Assembly: GCF_008386575.1 (NCBI RefSeq)
Contig: NZ_VUOA01000009.1
Span: forward strand, 53,700 to 117,699
Reading direction: 5' to 3'
From: Salinarimonas soli
Lineage (GTDB): Bacteria; Pseudomonadota; Alphaproteobacteria; Rhizobiales; Beijerinckiaceae
Length of the DNA: 64,000 nucleotides
Made by a program: the position numbers and the translations under genes. Shown here piece after piece: positions 16,852 through 23,407 of this stretch (within the stretch, counting starts at the first letter, position 1; each line of letters opens with the position of its first letter). The notes beneath the pieces are model-generated. The model searched no databases. It saw only the letters and a program-made list of their open reading frames with translations, and was not told where the DNA came from.

Positions 16852-18117
16852 ATGAAGAACGGCACACATATCCGCTCTCTCCTGCAGCCTGCCGCACCCA
16901 AGCGGTTTCAGGCATTCGCCTCCGATCAGGCGGGCGCCACGGCCATCATATTCGGCTTGGCTAGCCTCGTGATGGTGACCGCCGGGGCTGCTGCGGTGGA
17001 CTACACGTCCTTATCCCGCAAGCGTACTGAACTCCAGAGAACCGCCGATGCGGCCGCCCTGGCAGGGGCACGGGCGCTTGCCCTTAGTGCGGGGTGGACC
17101 AATAGCCAGCGGGAGCAGGCCGCCGTGCTGGACGCTGCAGGTGTTGTTCAGGGCCTCGCGAGCGGTGCCCAGAAGGTGATTACGCCTTCGCTCACCAGCC
17201 GCACGGTTCGTGTTGACGTCACCTCTGATCAGGTCCTCGCATTCGGCGGCGTTCTTGGGCGGCCCACCCAGGTGGTGGCTGTGACCGCGACCGCCACCTA
17301 TGCCGATGTCAGCTCAGCCTGCATTCTGGCCCTGGCAGTCGGCCAGCCCACCGGTATCGCGACCTCAGGCGCCAGCTCACTTGAAGCGCCCAAGTGCACC
17401 GTCTGGTCCAATGCCACCAGCAGCACGTCCGTGAGCTTCCGGGGCAAGTCCGTTGTCGCACGCAGGATTTGCGCGGTCGGTGGTGCGAGTGGAAGCAGCC
17501 CCCCCTCTGCGCAGACGGGCTGCCAGAGCTACTCGGACCCGTTTGCCAGCCTCGACATCAGCTCGATCAGCACGACATGCCAATACCCCGCTCAGAGCGT
17601 GACCGGAGGTGCAACAGCGACATTCCAGCCGGGTGTCTACTGCGGGAGCATTCGGATCGCCGGCACCGCGACGTTCCAGCCCGGAATTTACGTGATCAAG
17701 GATGGTGTGTTCACGATTGATGGCAGCGCAAATGTGAGTGGCTCGGGCGTGTCGTTTCTGCTGATGGGGACCTCGTCTCTGGCGTGGACCGGCAAAGGGC
17801 GGATCAAGCTATCGCCGATGACCTCAGGGCCGCTCGCGGGTCTTGTGATCGCGTCGGATCCTACAGGCCCCAGCGTGACGTCCGAGCTGAGTGGCGACGG
17901 TGATCTGGCCACGCTGGAGATTGAGACTACAGGGTCGATTTACCTGCCCCGTCAGATGCTGCGGATCTGGGGCAATGGGTCGACGACCCTGAGCGGAGCG
18001 CAAGACAAGCTCGTGGTGCGTCAGATTGAAGTGGGAGGCAGCGCGAAGCTCGCCACGAGGGCAGACGATCTGGCCCAAATGAAAGCTGCAGAAAGCACTC
18101 TGCGGTTGTCTCATTAG
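16852..18117 (+). CDS. TadG-like Flp pilus assembly protein
   Basis: A 421-residue protein. After a 25-residue cytoplasmic start comes the TadE/TadG signature: DQAGATAIIFGLASLVMVTAGAAAVDY, a membrane helix, then KRTELQRTADAAALAGARAL. The remaining 300 residues are an exported Gly/Ser/Thr-rich domain with repeats around TATFQPGVYCGSI and TATFQPGIYVIK, resembling surface adhesion-type beta structure. TadG helps assemble or anchor Flp pili at the outer surface. No other tad/cpa genes are here, so it is an orphan that either uses a chromosomal Tad system or has another surface role. Confidence 0.8.
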   Translation: MKNGTHIRSLLQPAAPKRFQAFASDQAGATAIIFGLASLVMVTAGAAAVDYTSLSRKRTELQRTADAAALAGARALALSAGWTNSQREQAAVLDAAGVVQGLASGAQKVITPSLTSRTVRVDVTSDQVLAFGGVLGRPTQVVAVTATATYADVSSACILALAVGQPTGIATSGASSLEAPKCTVWSNATSSTSVSFRGKSVVARRICAVGGASGSSPPSAQTGCQSYSDPFASLDISSISTTCQYPAQSVTGGATATFQPGVYCGSIRIAGTATFQPGIYVIKDGVFTIDGSANVSGSGVSFLLMGTSSLAWTGKGRIKLSPMTSGPLAGLVIASDPTGPSVTSELSGDGDLATLEIETTGSIYLPRQMLRIWGNGSTTLSGAQDKLVVRQIEVGGSAKLATRADDLAQMKAAESTLRLSH

Positions 18118-18254
18118 AGTAACCTTCTTGCGCTGAACTGGCGGCCTCCGCGGAAGCGCCGTAGTGGGATCGGCGAGTAAGACAGCCCAAAGGGGCTCTT
18201 GCCTGTGACCGAGCGCGGTTCAAGGGGTTGAGCCGAGCCGGACCGAGAACTGCG

Positions 18255-18710
18255 TCATTCGGCTTCCGGGCCGACGCGCTTGAGCGAAGGGTCGAAGGCT
18301 GGAGCGAAGATCCCGGCCACCCGGCCCACTAGCTTCTCCGACAAGCGCTCAGGCCTAAACGGCCCCTCGCTCGTCACCATAGGACGCCCAGCCTCCCGCC
18401 ACTCGGCGAGCTCCGCCAGCGATCGCGGCCGGTTGAACGGCGCCACCGCCCAAGGGATCGAGCCGTCAGCCCGAGGCGAGCGGCGCAGGAGATAGGTCTC
18501 CACAACCTCCCGGCGCCCGCTCGACCACTCGATGACGAACAGCTCCCCGACCGCCGGCACCCGATCGGCCGTGTCGATGACGGCGAACTCCCCGGGGCAG
18601 AGGTGAGGCCACGAGGCCCCGTCCGTGATCAGGTGCAGCGCGTGACCGGGCAGAAGGCTGTCCATCAGAGGCAGGGCGCGCAGGTCGGGCAGGGCAGGAA
18701 CAGGAGCCAT
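18255..18710 (-). CDS. S24/LexA-like domain protein, probably not proteolytic
   Basis: A 151-residue protein. LITDGASWPHLCPGEFAVID resembles the region around the catalytic Ser of S24 peptidases (GDSMxPxLxxGD). The expected lysine after the next strand pair is not evident (GRREVVETYLLRR), so self-cleavage is doubtful. There is no HTH, unlike classical phage repressors. The ATG at 18710 was preferred because AGGAGG lies 7 nt upstream; the ATG at 18716 overlaps the previous stop but sits right against that site. The C-terminal segment RPERLSEKLVGR is duplicated as a fragment at 3166-3279. Confidence 0.55.
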   Translation of the reverse strand: MAPVPALPDLRALPLMDSLLPGHALHLITDGASWPHLCPGEFAVIDTADRVPAVGELFVIEWSSGRREVVETYLLRRSPRADGSIPWAVAPFNRPRSLAELAEWREAGRPMVTSEGPFRPERLSEKLVGRVAGIFAPAFDPSLKRVGPEAE

Positions 18711-18712
18711 CG

Positions 18713-19942
18713 TCATACCTCCTGCCGGATGGAGGCAACCGAGGTGTTCAGCGTCTTGAGGAACGCGTTCAGCTCGTCACCATCGAAGTTGTGCTCGCTC
18801 ACGTACTGAGTGGTCGGCAGGTAGGCCAGGAGCGCCGTGAGGCCGGCAAGCGTCGTCGGTGCCGTCGAGACCATCTCCCAGAGCGCGTCCTTTTCCGCGT
18901 CGTTCAGGTTGTTGGTCCGGGCGTGGGCGACCTTGCCGTCCGGGGTCTCCTCGCGAAGCGGGGACGAGATCGCGACCGCAGCAAGCCACTCCCGTTCCGC
19001 CGCCTTGTGCGCCTCAATGGCCGCAAAGATCGGATCAGGCTTGGGAGCTGCAGCGAGGCCCGCCCAGATCGCGTTATGCGTCTCGACGGCAGGCCGCTCG
19101 GGCTGCAGGCCGGCCCGCTCTGCCAGCCGCACGAGATCGCGGAGGATGGCGTGGGTCAGGCCCATGTCGCCACCCGGCGAGCCGACACCCAGGATCGTGC
19201 GGACCGCTTCCACATACTCGTCAGCCGCGCCGCCGTAGATGTGCACCACGGCACGGGCCTTCACCAACAGGCCGTCGAGCGTGCTGGCTTGAAGCGCGGA
19301 GATAGCGGCCCGCAGCGCCGTGGCCTCGTCCTCGAGGTCATTGGATAGGGTCTCGGCCTGCGTCAGGCCAAGAGCGTCCTCCAGGCGGCACTTATCAGCC
19401 TCGTACTGTTCCGACGCGGCAACGATCTCGTCAACGCGGGCCTGGGCCTCGGGCCAGGGCTCACGACCGACACGAGTGTGAGCGTCATGGGGGAGGTTAC
19501 CGCGGTTCAGGTCGGTTATAGGCGTGCGCACATCCCGCGTGCGAGGGCTAGCCCGAAGCTTTCGCACCAACCCGGCATCATACCGGTCCGAGGTGACCTT
19601 CGGCAGGCCGAGCGCCACATCGTTCTCACGCGGCCGCAAGGCCTCTGGCACGACGAGCGCGGCATGCACCCGTTCGCAGGCTTCCCGGGCCATGTCGCTG
19701 GCCTTCCGGCATTTGCGCTCGTGCGCCTCATACACACGCCCGAGGGCGAGGAGAGCCGCGTCGGGGTGGGTGTCCCCCTCACCGTCCCCGAAGCCGGGAA
19801 GGTCCACGGGCGCCGGGACGATAGCCGCGCGGGGGAAATGCAGGATGCGCGCGGTGGCGGCCTTCGCGGCCTCCATGCGCTCGCGGAGGGTACGGCGGTG
19901 GCTGCGATCGAAACGGGGGAGACGGAGAGCCATAGCTTGCAT
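18713..19942 (-). CDS. Large unknown protein of the phage-like module
   Basis: A 409-residue protein, mostly helical and charged. It has two similar-looking segments: PDAALLALGRVYEAHERKCR with VHAALVVPEAL near the start, and PDPIFAAIEAHKAAEREWLA near the end, the latter typical of small Methylobacteriaceae proteins of unknown role. This hints at an internally repeated or fused protein. Its stop is adjacent to the S24-like start, and a chain of very small genes precedes it. The start may be the ATG at 19942 or that at 19933. Confidence 0.6.
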   Translation of the reverse strand: MQAMALRLPRFDRSHRRTLRERMEAAKAATARILHFPRAAIVPAPVDLPGFGDGEGDTHPDAALLALGRVYEAHERKCRKASDMAREACERVHAALVVPEALRPRENDVALGLPKVTSDRYDAGLVRKLRASPRTRDVRTPITDLNRGNLPHDAHTRVGREPWPEAQARVDEIVAASEQYEADKCRLEDALGLTQAETLSNDLEDEATALRAAISALQASTLDGLLVKARAVVHIYGGAADEYVEAVRTILGVGSPGGDMGLTHAILRDLVRLAERAGLQPERPAVETHNAIWAGLAAAPKPDPIFAAIEAHKAAEREWLAAVAISSPLREETPDGKVAHARTNNLNDAEKDALWEMVSTAPTTLAGLTALLAYLPTTQYVSEHNFDGDELNAFLKTLNTSVASIRQEV

Positions 19943-19990
19943 CTTTCGTATGGCGCTAGCGACGTAGCGCCGAAGGGACGTTGCGAGGTG

Positions 19991-20086
19991 TCAGAGGACG
20001 GAGGCGGCGCCGACGAGCCAAGCGCCGCCGATGACGAGGGCGAGGCCGGTGGCGACCTCGAAGGCGAAGGAGAGAGCGCGGATCAC
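19991..20086 (-). CDS. 31-residue membrane peptide
   Basis: A short frame, VIRALSFAFEVATGLALVIG then GAWLVGAASVL, is a single membrane helix. Its GTG start overlaps the stop of 20083-20226 in a GTGA junction, and the next gene follows after about 50 bp. The overlap and clean hydrophobic pattern support a real gene. A holin-like or regulatory role is possible but unproven. Confidence 0.45.
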   Translation of the reverse strand: MIRALSFAFEVATGLALVIGGAWLVGAASVL

Positions 20087-20226
20087 GGGAGCCTCACGGG
20101 CGGGAGTTGACGAGCGAGGGCGAGCCAGAACCGGGCGCGCGCCTTGTGGGTGGGAGCGAGCACCGGGCAGGCCAGGGCCATGAGGCGGGCCTGCCGGGCA
20201 GTAGCGAGGTAGGTGAAGGCCTCCAC
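20083..20226 (-). CDS. 47-residue basic protein
   Basis: A short frame starting at GTG 20226, two bases after the stop of 20229-20444, and overlapping the next frame by GTGA. It reads VEAFTYLATARQARLMALAC and ends ARFWLALARQLPPVRLP. It was not an obvious gene by length; support comes from the tight packing with both neighbours. Function unknown. Confidence 0.4.
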   Translation of the reverse strand: MEAFTYLATARQARLMALACPVLAPTHKARARFWLALARQLPPVRLP

Positions 20227-20228
20227 GG

Positions 20229-20444
20229 TCAGCCCTCCACCCGGGCGAGGAGCTTGCGGGTGTCCTCGATGGCGGCCTCAAGCTCGCCCATGCCGAACCG
20301 GCAGCCCTGCGCCTTCATGGCGGCAAGGGTGCGCAGGAGGGTGGAGAGGTTCACGCGGTGGAGGCGGATTGCGTCGTCGGCAGCATCGGTGATGCGCTCG
20401 GCACGGTCCCAGGCGGCGGCGTAGAGAGCTTTGGTGAGGCCCAT
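20229..20444 (-). CDS. Small helical protein of the module
   Basis: A 71-residue helical protein (MGLTKALYAAAWDRAERITD onward, ending AAIEDTRKLLARVEG). It lies 15 bp after 20460-20738 on the same strand, in the chain of short genes running leftward from the XRE operator region. Function unknown. Confidence 0.6.
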   Translation of the reverse strand: MGLTKALYAAAWDRAERITDAADDAIRLHRVNLSTLLRTLAAMKAQGCRFGMGELEAAIEDTRKLLARVEG

Positions 20445-20459
20445 GGTGCGCTCCCCGGA

Positions 20460-20738
20460 TCAGGCGGCCAGACGGCCGTCGGTGGCGCACTGAGCCCAGG
20501 CGCGCTGACCGGCAGCGAAGAGGATGGGGTCGGCGGCGCGCTCGGCCTCCTGCTTGGCGGCAACCCAGGCGAAGGCGAGAGCGGAGGCGAACGCTTTCCG
20601 GTAGTCGAAGCGGGCGAGGGCCTGTGCGGGCTCGGCGAAGCCCTTAGCGGCAAGGCTGGCGAGGAAGGCGCGGGAGGCGGCGACGCGGCTGTGCGCGGCC
20701 TTCATGACGGCGGAGCGGGAGAAAGTGGGGCGGGCCAT
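20460..20738 (-). CDS. Small Ala-rich protein, first gene of leftward operon
   Basis: A 92-residue protein (MARPTFSRSAVMKAAHSRVA onward, with YRKAFASALAFAWVAAKQEA). It begins next to the repeated operator elements at 20742-20825 and is divergent from the XRE repressor gene. It is therefore likely the first gene of the operon that repressor controls, leading to the S24-like gene at 18255. Function unknown. Confidence 0.6.
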   Translation of the reverse strand: MARPTFSRSAVMKAAHSRVAASRAFLASLAAKGFAEPAQALARFDYRKAFASALAFAWVAAKQEAERAADPILFAAGQRAWAQCATDGRLAA

Positions 20739-20741
20739 TTG

Positions 20742-20825
20742 CTAGTTCCCTTGCCTAGTCCGATAGGTATGGAAACTAGCGAACCGGTTAGGGCTTGTCA
20801 ACAGCCGTCTAGGTATGAAAAATAG
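20742..20825. promoter_or_regulatory. Three operator-like repeats between divergent genes
   Basis: TAGGTATGGAAACTAG (20764-20779) and TAGGTATGAAAAATAG (20810-20825) agree at 14 of 16 positions and are 46 bp apart. A third, inverted copy, CTAGTTCCCTTGCCTA (20742-20757), agrees at 13 of 16 with the reverse complement. They fill the gap between the leftward operon and the XRE repressor gene, as expected for repressor operators. Confidence 0.65.
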
Positions 20826-20845
20826 TCTGGTAGTTCAGCGAGGGA

Positions 20846-21106
20846 ATGGCGGTGCTTTCAACCGGAAACCAGCTCAAGGCAGCACGCGCGCTTATCGGCA
20901 TGGATCAGAACGCCCTCGCCGATAGAGCGGGCGTCAACGTGAACACGATCAGGAATATGGAGGCCAGGGGCCCACAAGGCCTCACGAGCGGCCTCGACAC
21001 CGTGCGGAAAGTGCAAGCTGCCCTAGAAGAGGTCGGTGTTGAGTTCCTGAACCACGGTAGACCCGGCGTGCGCCTGCGAGGCTTGCCCACGACTGAAATT
21101 GCATGA
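20846..21106 (+). CDS. XRE-family repressor
   Basis: An 86-residue protein with a single helix-turn-helix of the Cro/C1 type (QLKAARALIGMDQNALADRA to TIRNMEARGP, about residues 9-44) and a short C-terminal tail. GAGGGA lies just before the ATG. It faces away from the leftward operon, with three repeated 16-bp elements between them, so it probably represses that operon and itself. The stop overlaps the next small gene by ATGA. Confidence 0.85.
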   Translation: MAVLSTGNQLKAARALIGMDQNALADRAGVNVNTIRNMEARGPQGLTSGLDTVRKVQAALEEVGVEFLNHGRPGVRLRGLPTTEIA

Positions 21107-21195
21107 AGCGGCGGATCATCGAGGCCGCTGCGATCCTCGCCCTTGCCGGGTTGGGGCTCGTCGTCGCGGCTCCCCTCATCATGCGGATGTTCTAG
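21103..21195 (+). CDS. 30-residue membrane peptide behind the repressor
   Basis: The frame MKRRIIEAAAILALAGLGLV then VAAPLIMRMF is a basic start plus one membrane helix. It begins in an ATGA overlap with the repressor stop, so it is co-translated with it. Function unknown; too short for the usual gene lists. Confidence 0.5.
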   Translation: MKRRIIEAAAILALAGLGLVVAAPLIMRMF

Positions 21196-21298
21196 GGTCG
21201 ATCCGAAGCGTTCGGTGCGCCCCGGCAGGACCTCGCCGAGGCCTGAAAACGGCCACTCCCGGGCGTGTTTCACAGCCCGCCAGAGACGCCGATTTTTA

Positions 21299-21336
21299 TC
21301 TATAGGAGTGGCGTGCCAAAACAGCCAAAACGGACA
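21299..21336 (+). repeat. 38-bp block shared with 31410-31447
   Basis: The first 23 bp (containing GGAGTGGCGTGCC) are identical to the reverse complement of 31425-31447. After 4 differing bases, 11 more bp (CAAAACGGACA) match 31410-31420. At the other locus the block is coding and gives FYRSGVPK. Confidence 0.65.
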
Positions 21337-21528
21337 TTACATCTCATATTGCGAGAATAACGCATCTATTCGACAACCAGGAGGGGTACGAGGCTGACCG
21401 GCGCGGCCACTCTGTTTCACGGCCTCACGCCGTCCGCCGCATTCGCCTTTCCAGGCGCTCCAGGACGATCACGGCAGTCATGAGCGCGGCGAAGCCCGCG
21501 CCCGCCACGAGCCGGCGTTGGGCAGGTC

Positions 21529-21557
21529 TCGCTGTATTTTCGCTGTATTAACAGCGG
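21529..21557. repeat. Direct-plus-inverted repeat with hairpin, copy 2
   Basis: CGCTGTATT occurs at 21530-21538 and 21541-21549, and the second unit forms an inverted repeat CGCTG (21541-21545) with CAGCG (21552-21556) around a 6-nt loop. The layout and the core CTGTATT-N-CTGTATT-WW-CAG match 3363-3391, but the stem bases differ in a paired way. Confidence 0.5.
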
Positions 21558-21674
21558 GGCGACCGGCATGGCGCCTCTGTCGCCCGAGGAGTCTAGGGCT
21601 GAAAGCCGGGACGGGAGGCGGCAGATCAATGCTCGTGAATGTTAGCATTTGTTAGCATCAGCCGACGTGACGGC

Positions 21675-21944
21675 TCATGGCACGAGCGCCGCGACACGCT
21701 GCCAGGCCGCCACGTCCGCACCGCCCCGCCGCTCCTGCGCCCACCAGCCGAGAAGGTGCGCCGCCTCCACGTCCCCAGCCTCGGCACAAGCCGCAGCAGC
21801 CGCCTCTAGGCTGCCGTGAGCAGCCGTCACGTCGGCCTCCATGCCGGCGAGCACCGCATCGAGCTCGTCGGCCGAGAAGGCGAGCGGACGCCCTCCCTGC
21901 CGGCGCTCCAGCTTCACCACGCGCGAGAGCGTTGCCCGGTTCAT
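21675..21944 (-). CDS. Small phage-module protein
   Basis: An 89-residue protein (MNRATLSRVVKLERRQGGRP onward, ending WWAQERRGGADVAAWQRVAA). The opening with a basic helix resembles that of the next gene upstream (RINDKRLARLEAVRHG) and of 22260-22466 (TIRTLRRLERIEDG), so three consecutive genes share an LxRLE-type N-terminal helix. Its ATG overlaps the stop of 21941-22282. Last gene of the DUF5681 operon. Such small genes often sit beside terminase genes, but none is here. Confidence 0.6.
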   Translation of the reverse strand: MNRATLSRVVKLERRQGGRPLAFSADELDAVLAGMEADVTAAHGSLEAAAAACAEAGDVEAAHLLGWWAQERRGGADVAAWQRVAALVP

Positions 21945-22282
21945 GCGACGGCATCCCGGAACGCGAGCGCCACAAGCGCCTCGTCGGAGAGCATCGCCAG
22001 CCGAGCCCGTGCCGCATCGCTAGTCCGCTCGGCGCGAAACGGCAGGCCGCGCCGCTCCACCTCCAGCGTGAGGGCGTCGAACTCGGCCAGGGAAAGCCCG
22101 CGGGGCTCCACCCACCGGGACGCAGGCGCGGCGCCTGGGCCGGGCCACGGGGCCCGAACCACAAGGGCGCCAGGCCCGACCGGAGGGGCCTCGGCATTGT
22201 CCCAAGCCATGAAGAACAGGCCGGCGCCGTGCCGAACCGCCTCCAGGCGGGCGAGGCGCTTATCGTTGATCCTGAGGGCCAC
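21941..22282 (-). CDS. Small phage-module protein
   Basis: A 113-residue protein with an N-terminal helix (ALRINDKRLARLEAVRHGAG) and a Pro/Gly-rich middle followed by LSLAEFDALTLEVERRGLPF. It overlaps both neighbours (22 bp with 22260-22466 and 4 bp with 21675-21944), so the set is translated together. Function unknown. Confidence 0.6.
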   Translation of the reverse strand: MALRINDKRLARLEAVRHGAGLFFMAWDNAEAPPVGPGALVVRAPWPGPGAAPASRWVEPRGLSLAEFDALTLEVERRGLPFRAERTSDAARARLAMLSDEALVALAFRDAVA

Positions 22283-22466
22283 AGAAGGTCTCCACCCATT
22301 CGCGTTCCGACATTGGCTCGTGTCGCATCGAGGGCCGCCCGTCGGCCGCAGCGTGCGCGCGATCGGCGCCGTCGTCAGGCGGGTAGTCGAGGACCACGGG
22401 TCGGGCCTGAGCCCCGCGCGTGCCGTCCTCGATGCGCTCCAGGCGCCTCAGGGTGCGGATGGTCAC
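22260..22466 (-). CDS. Small phage-module protein
   Basis: A 68-residue protein starting at GTG 22466, in a GTGA overlap with the DUF5681 stop. It reads MTIRTLRRLERIEDGTRGAQ and ends SEREWVETFCGPQDQR. The shared RRLE-type helix links it with the two genes that follow. Function unknown. Confidence 0.55.
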   Translation of the reverse strand: MTIRTLRRLERIEDGTRGAQARPVVLDYPPDDGADRAHAAADGRPSMRHEPMSEREWVETFCGPQDQR

Positions 22467-22885
22467 TGGTCCCCCTCCAGCCGGCGCAGGCGCGCGTCGA
22501 TATCGTGCACGTGAATGGCCTGCGTGAACCCGTCCACAAGCTTTTGCAGCTCGGCGGCCTCGCTCGGAGTGAGATCCCCGCCGGCAACGGCCTCCAGCAG
22601 CGCAGCAGAGGCTTTCACGGCGTCGGCGGGGGTTTCCAGCTTCGGCAGCGTGAAGGCAACGGGGCGGTCTTTGCGAGGAGGGATCAGCCGTTCCAAGCAC
22701 AAGCGGAGTGCAACCGTATCGCCGTCTTTTGCTAGCTCGATAGCTTTCTTGACGATCACCTCGCCCTCGCCATCGAGAAGCGCGTCGAGGGCGACCAGCG
22801 CCTTGTTGCGCGCACCCTTGGGCCGGCCGGACGGATTGCCACCTCGTCCTTTGGGAAATGCTTTGCCCCGAGGAGGTGTCGTCAT
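22463..22885 (-). CDS. DUF5681 domain protein
   Basis: A 140-residue protein starting MTTPPRGKAFPKGRGGNPSG and continuing RPKGARNK, the signature of DUF5681, with a helical C-terminal half. DUF5681 genes are usually found directly before the large terminase gene of prophages and may be small-terminase-like DNA-binding proteins. Here no large terminase follows; three small genes do. First gene of a four-gene overlapping operon, divergent from 22937-23407. Confidence 0.8.
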   Translation of the reverse strand: MTTPPRGKAFPKGRGGNPSGRPKGARNKALVALDALLDGEGEVIVKKAIELAKDGDTVALRLCLERLIPPRKDRPVAFTLPKLETPADAVKASAALLEAVAGGDLTPSEAAELQKLVDGFTQAIHVHDIDARLRRLEGDQ

Positions 22886-22936
22886 GCTCTGGACTCCCCC
22901 GGACTGACGAGGGCGCCCGGTTGCGCTAAGATCCTC

Positions 22937-23407
22937 ATGCGAGCGGTGGGGGCGACGGTGGAAACTTGGTTCGTCGGGATAGGGCTGGCCTTGATGGCGC
23001 TCGTCCCAGTCAAGATGGTCTGGAACGCCGTCCATGGCCGCGTGACGGGCCGCAGGATCGACAACAGCGCGTTCCTGGCCCAATACCGCCGACCCGAGGC
23101 GCCAGCCCTGCCGACGCGGCGCGGCGGCGCCTGGTGGCTTATCGCAGCCCTACAGGCCGCAGCGATCATCGGCATGACATACGGCATGGTAACGCAGCCC
23201 ACGAGCGGGCCGCCCCCGCCCGTTGGTCCGCTCCTGTTCATGAACATTGTCGTCGTCGCGTTCGCCACGGCGCTTTTCACCAACCTAGCGGCCCGCCTGG
23301 CCCGCCGCGTTCGGCGAGTTGGCGGCGCGCTCCCCAAAGAAGGTCAGGCGCAGCGCGAGCCCCTGAGCCTTGGCGGACCCCACCGGGGCCCTAGACAGCT
23401 CCCGTAG
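22937..23407 (+). CDS. Membrane protein of unknown function
   Basis: A 156-residue protein with three predicted membrane helices: VETWFVGIGLALMALVPVKM, GAWWLIAALQAAAIIGMTYG and LLFMNIVVVAFATALFTNLA. The C-terminus is basic and low in complexity. The last 120 bp overlap the 3' end of the convergent gene 23285-26932, so the true end of function may be earlier. It is the only plus-strand gene in this part of the module. Confidence 0.5.
   Translation: MRAVGATVETWFVGIGLALMALVPVKMVWNAVHGRVTGRRIDNSAFLAQYRRPEAPALPTRRGGAWWLIAALQAAAIIGMTYGMVTQPTSGPPPPVGPLLFMNIVVVAFATALFTNLAARLARRVRRVGGALPKEGQAQREPLSLGGPHRGPRQLP

Larger units (their letters stand above)
21196..21674. other. Non-coding stretch with two repeat elements
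   Basis: About 480 bp between the repressor pair and the end of the DUF5681 operon. It holds a 38-bp block shared with 31410-31447 (at 21299-21336) and a hairpin repeat at 21529-21557. Around the first block a short frame encodes IYRSGVPKQPKRT before a stop, which looks like the remains of a gene related to 31038-31484. Confidence 0.5.

Noticed and set aside
21541-21556. SOS (LexA) box
   Set aside because: CTGT and ACAG are only 4 bp apart and alphaproteobacterial LexA uses a GTTC-N7-GTTC type site.
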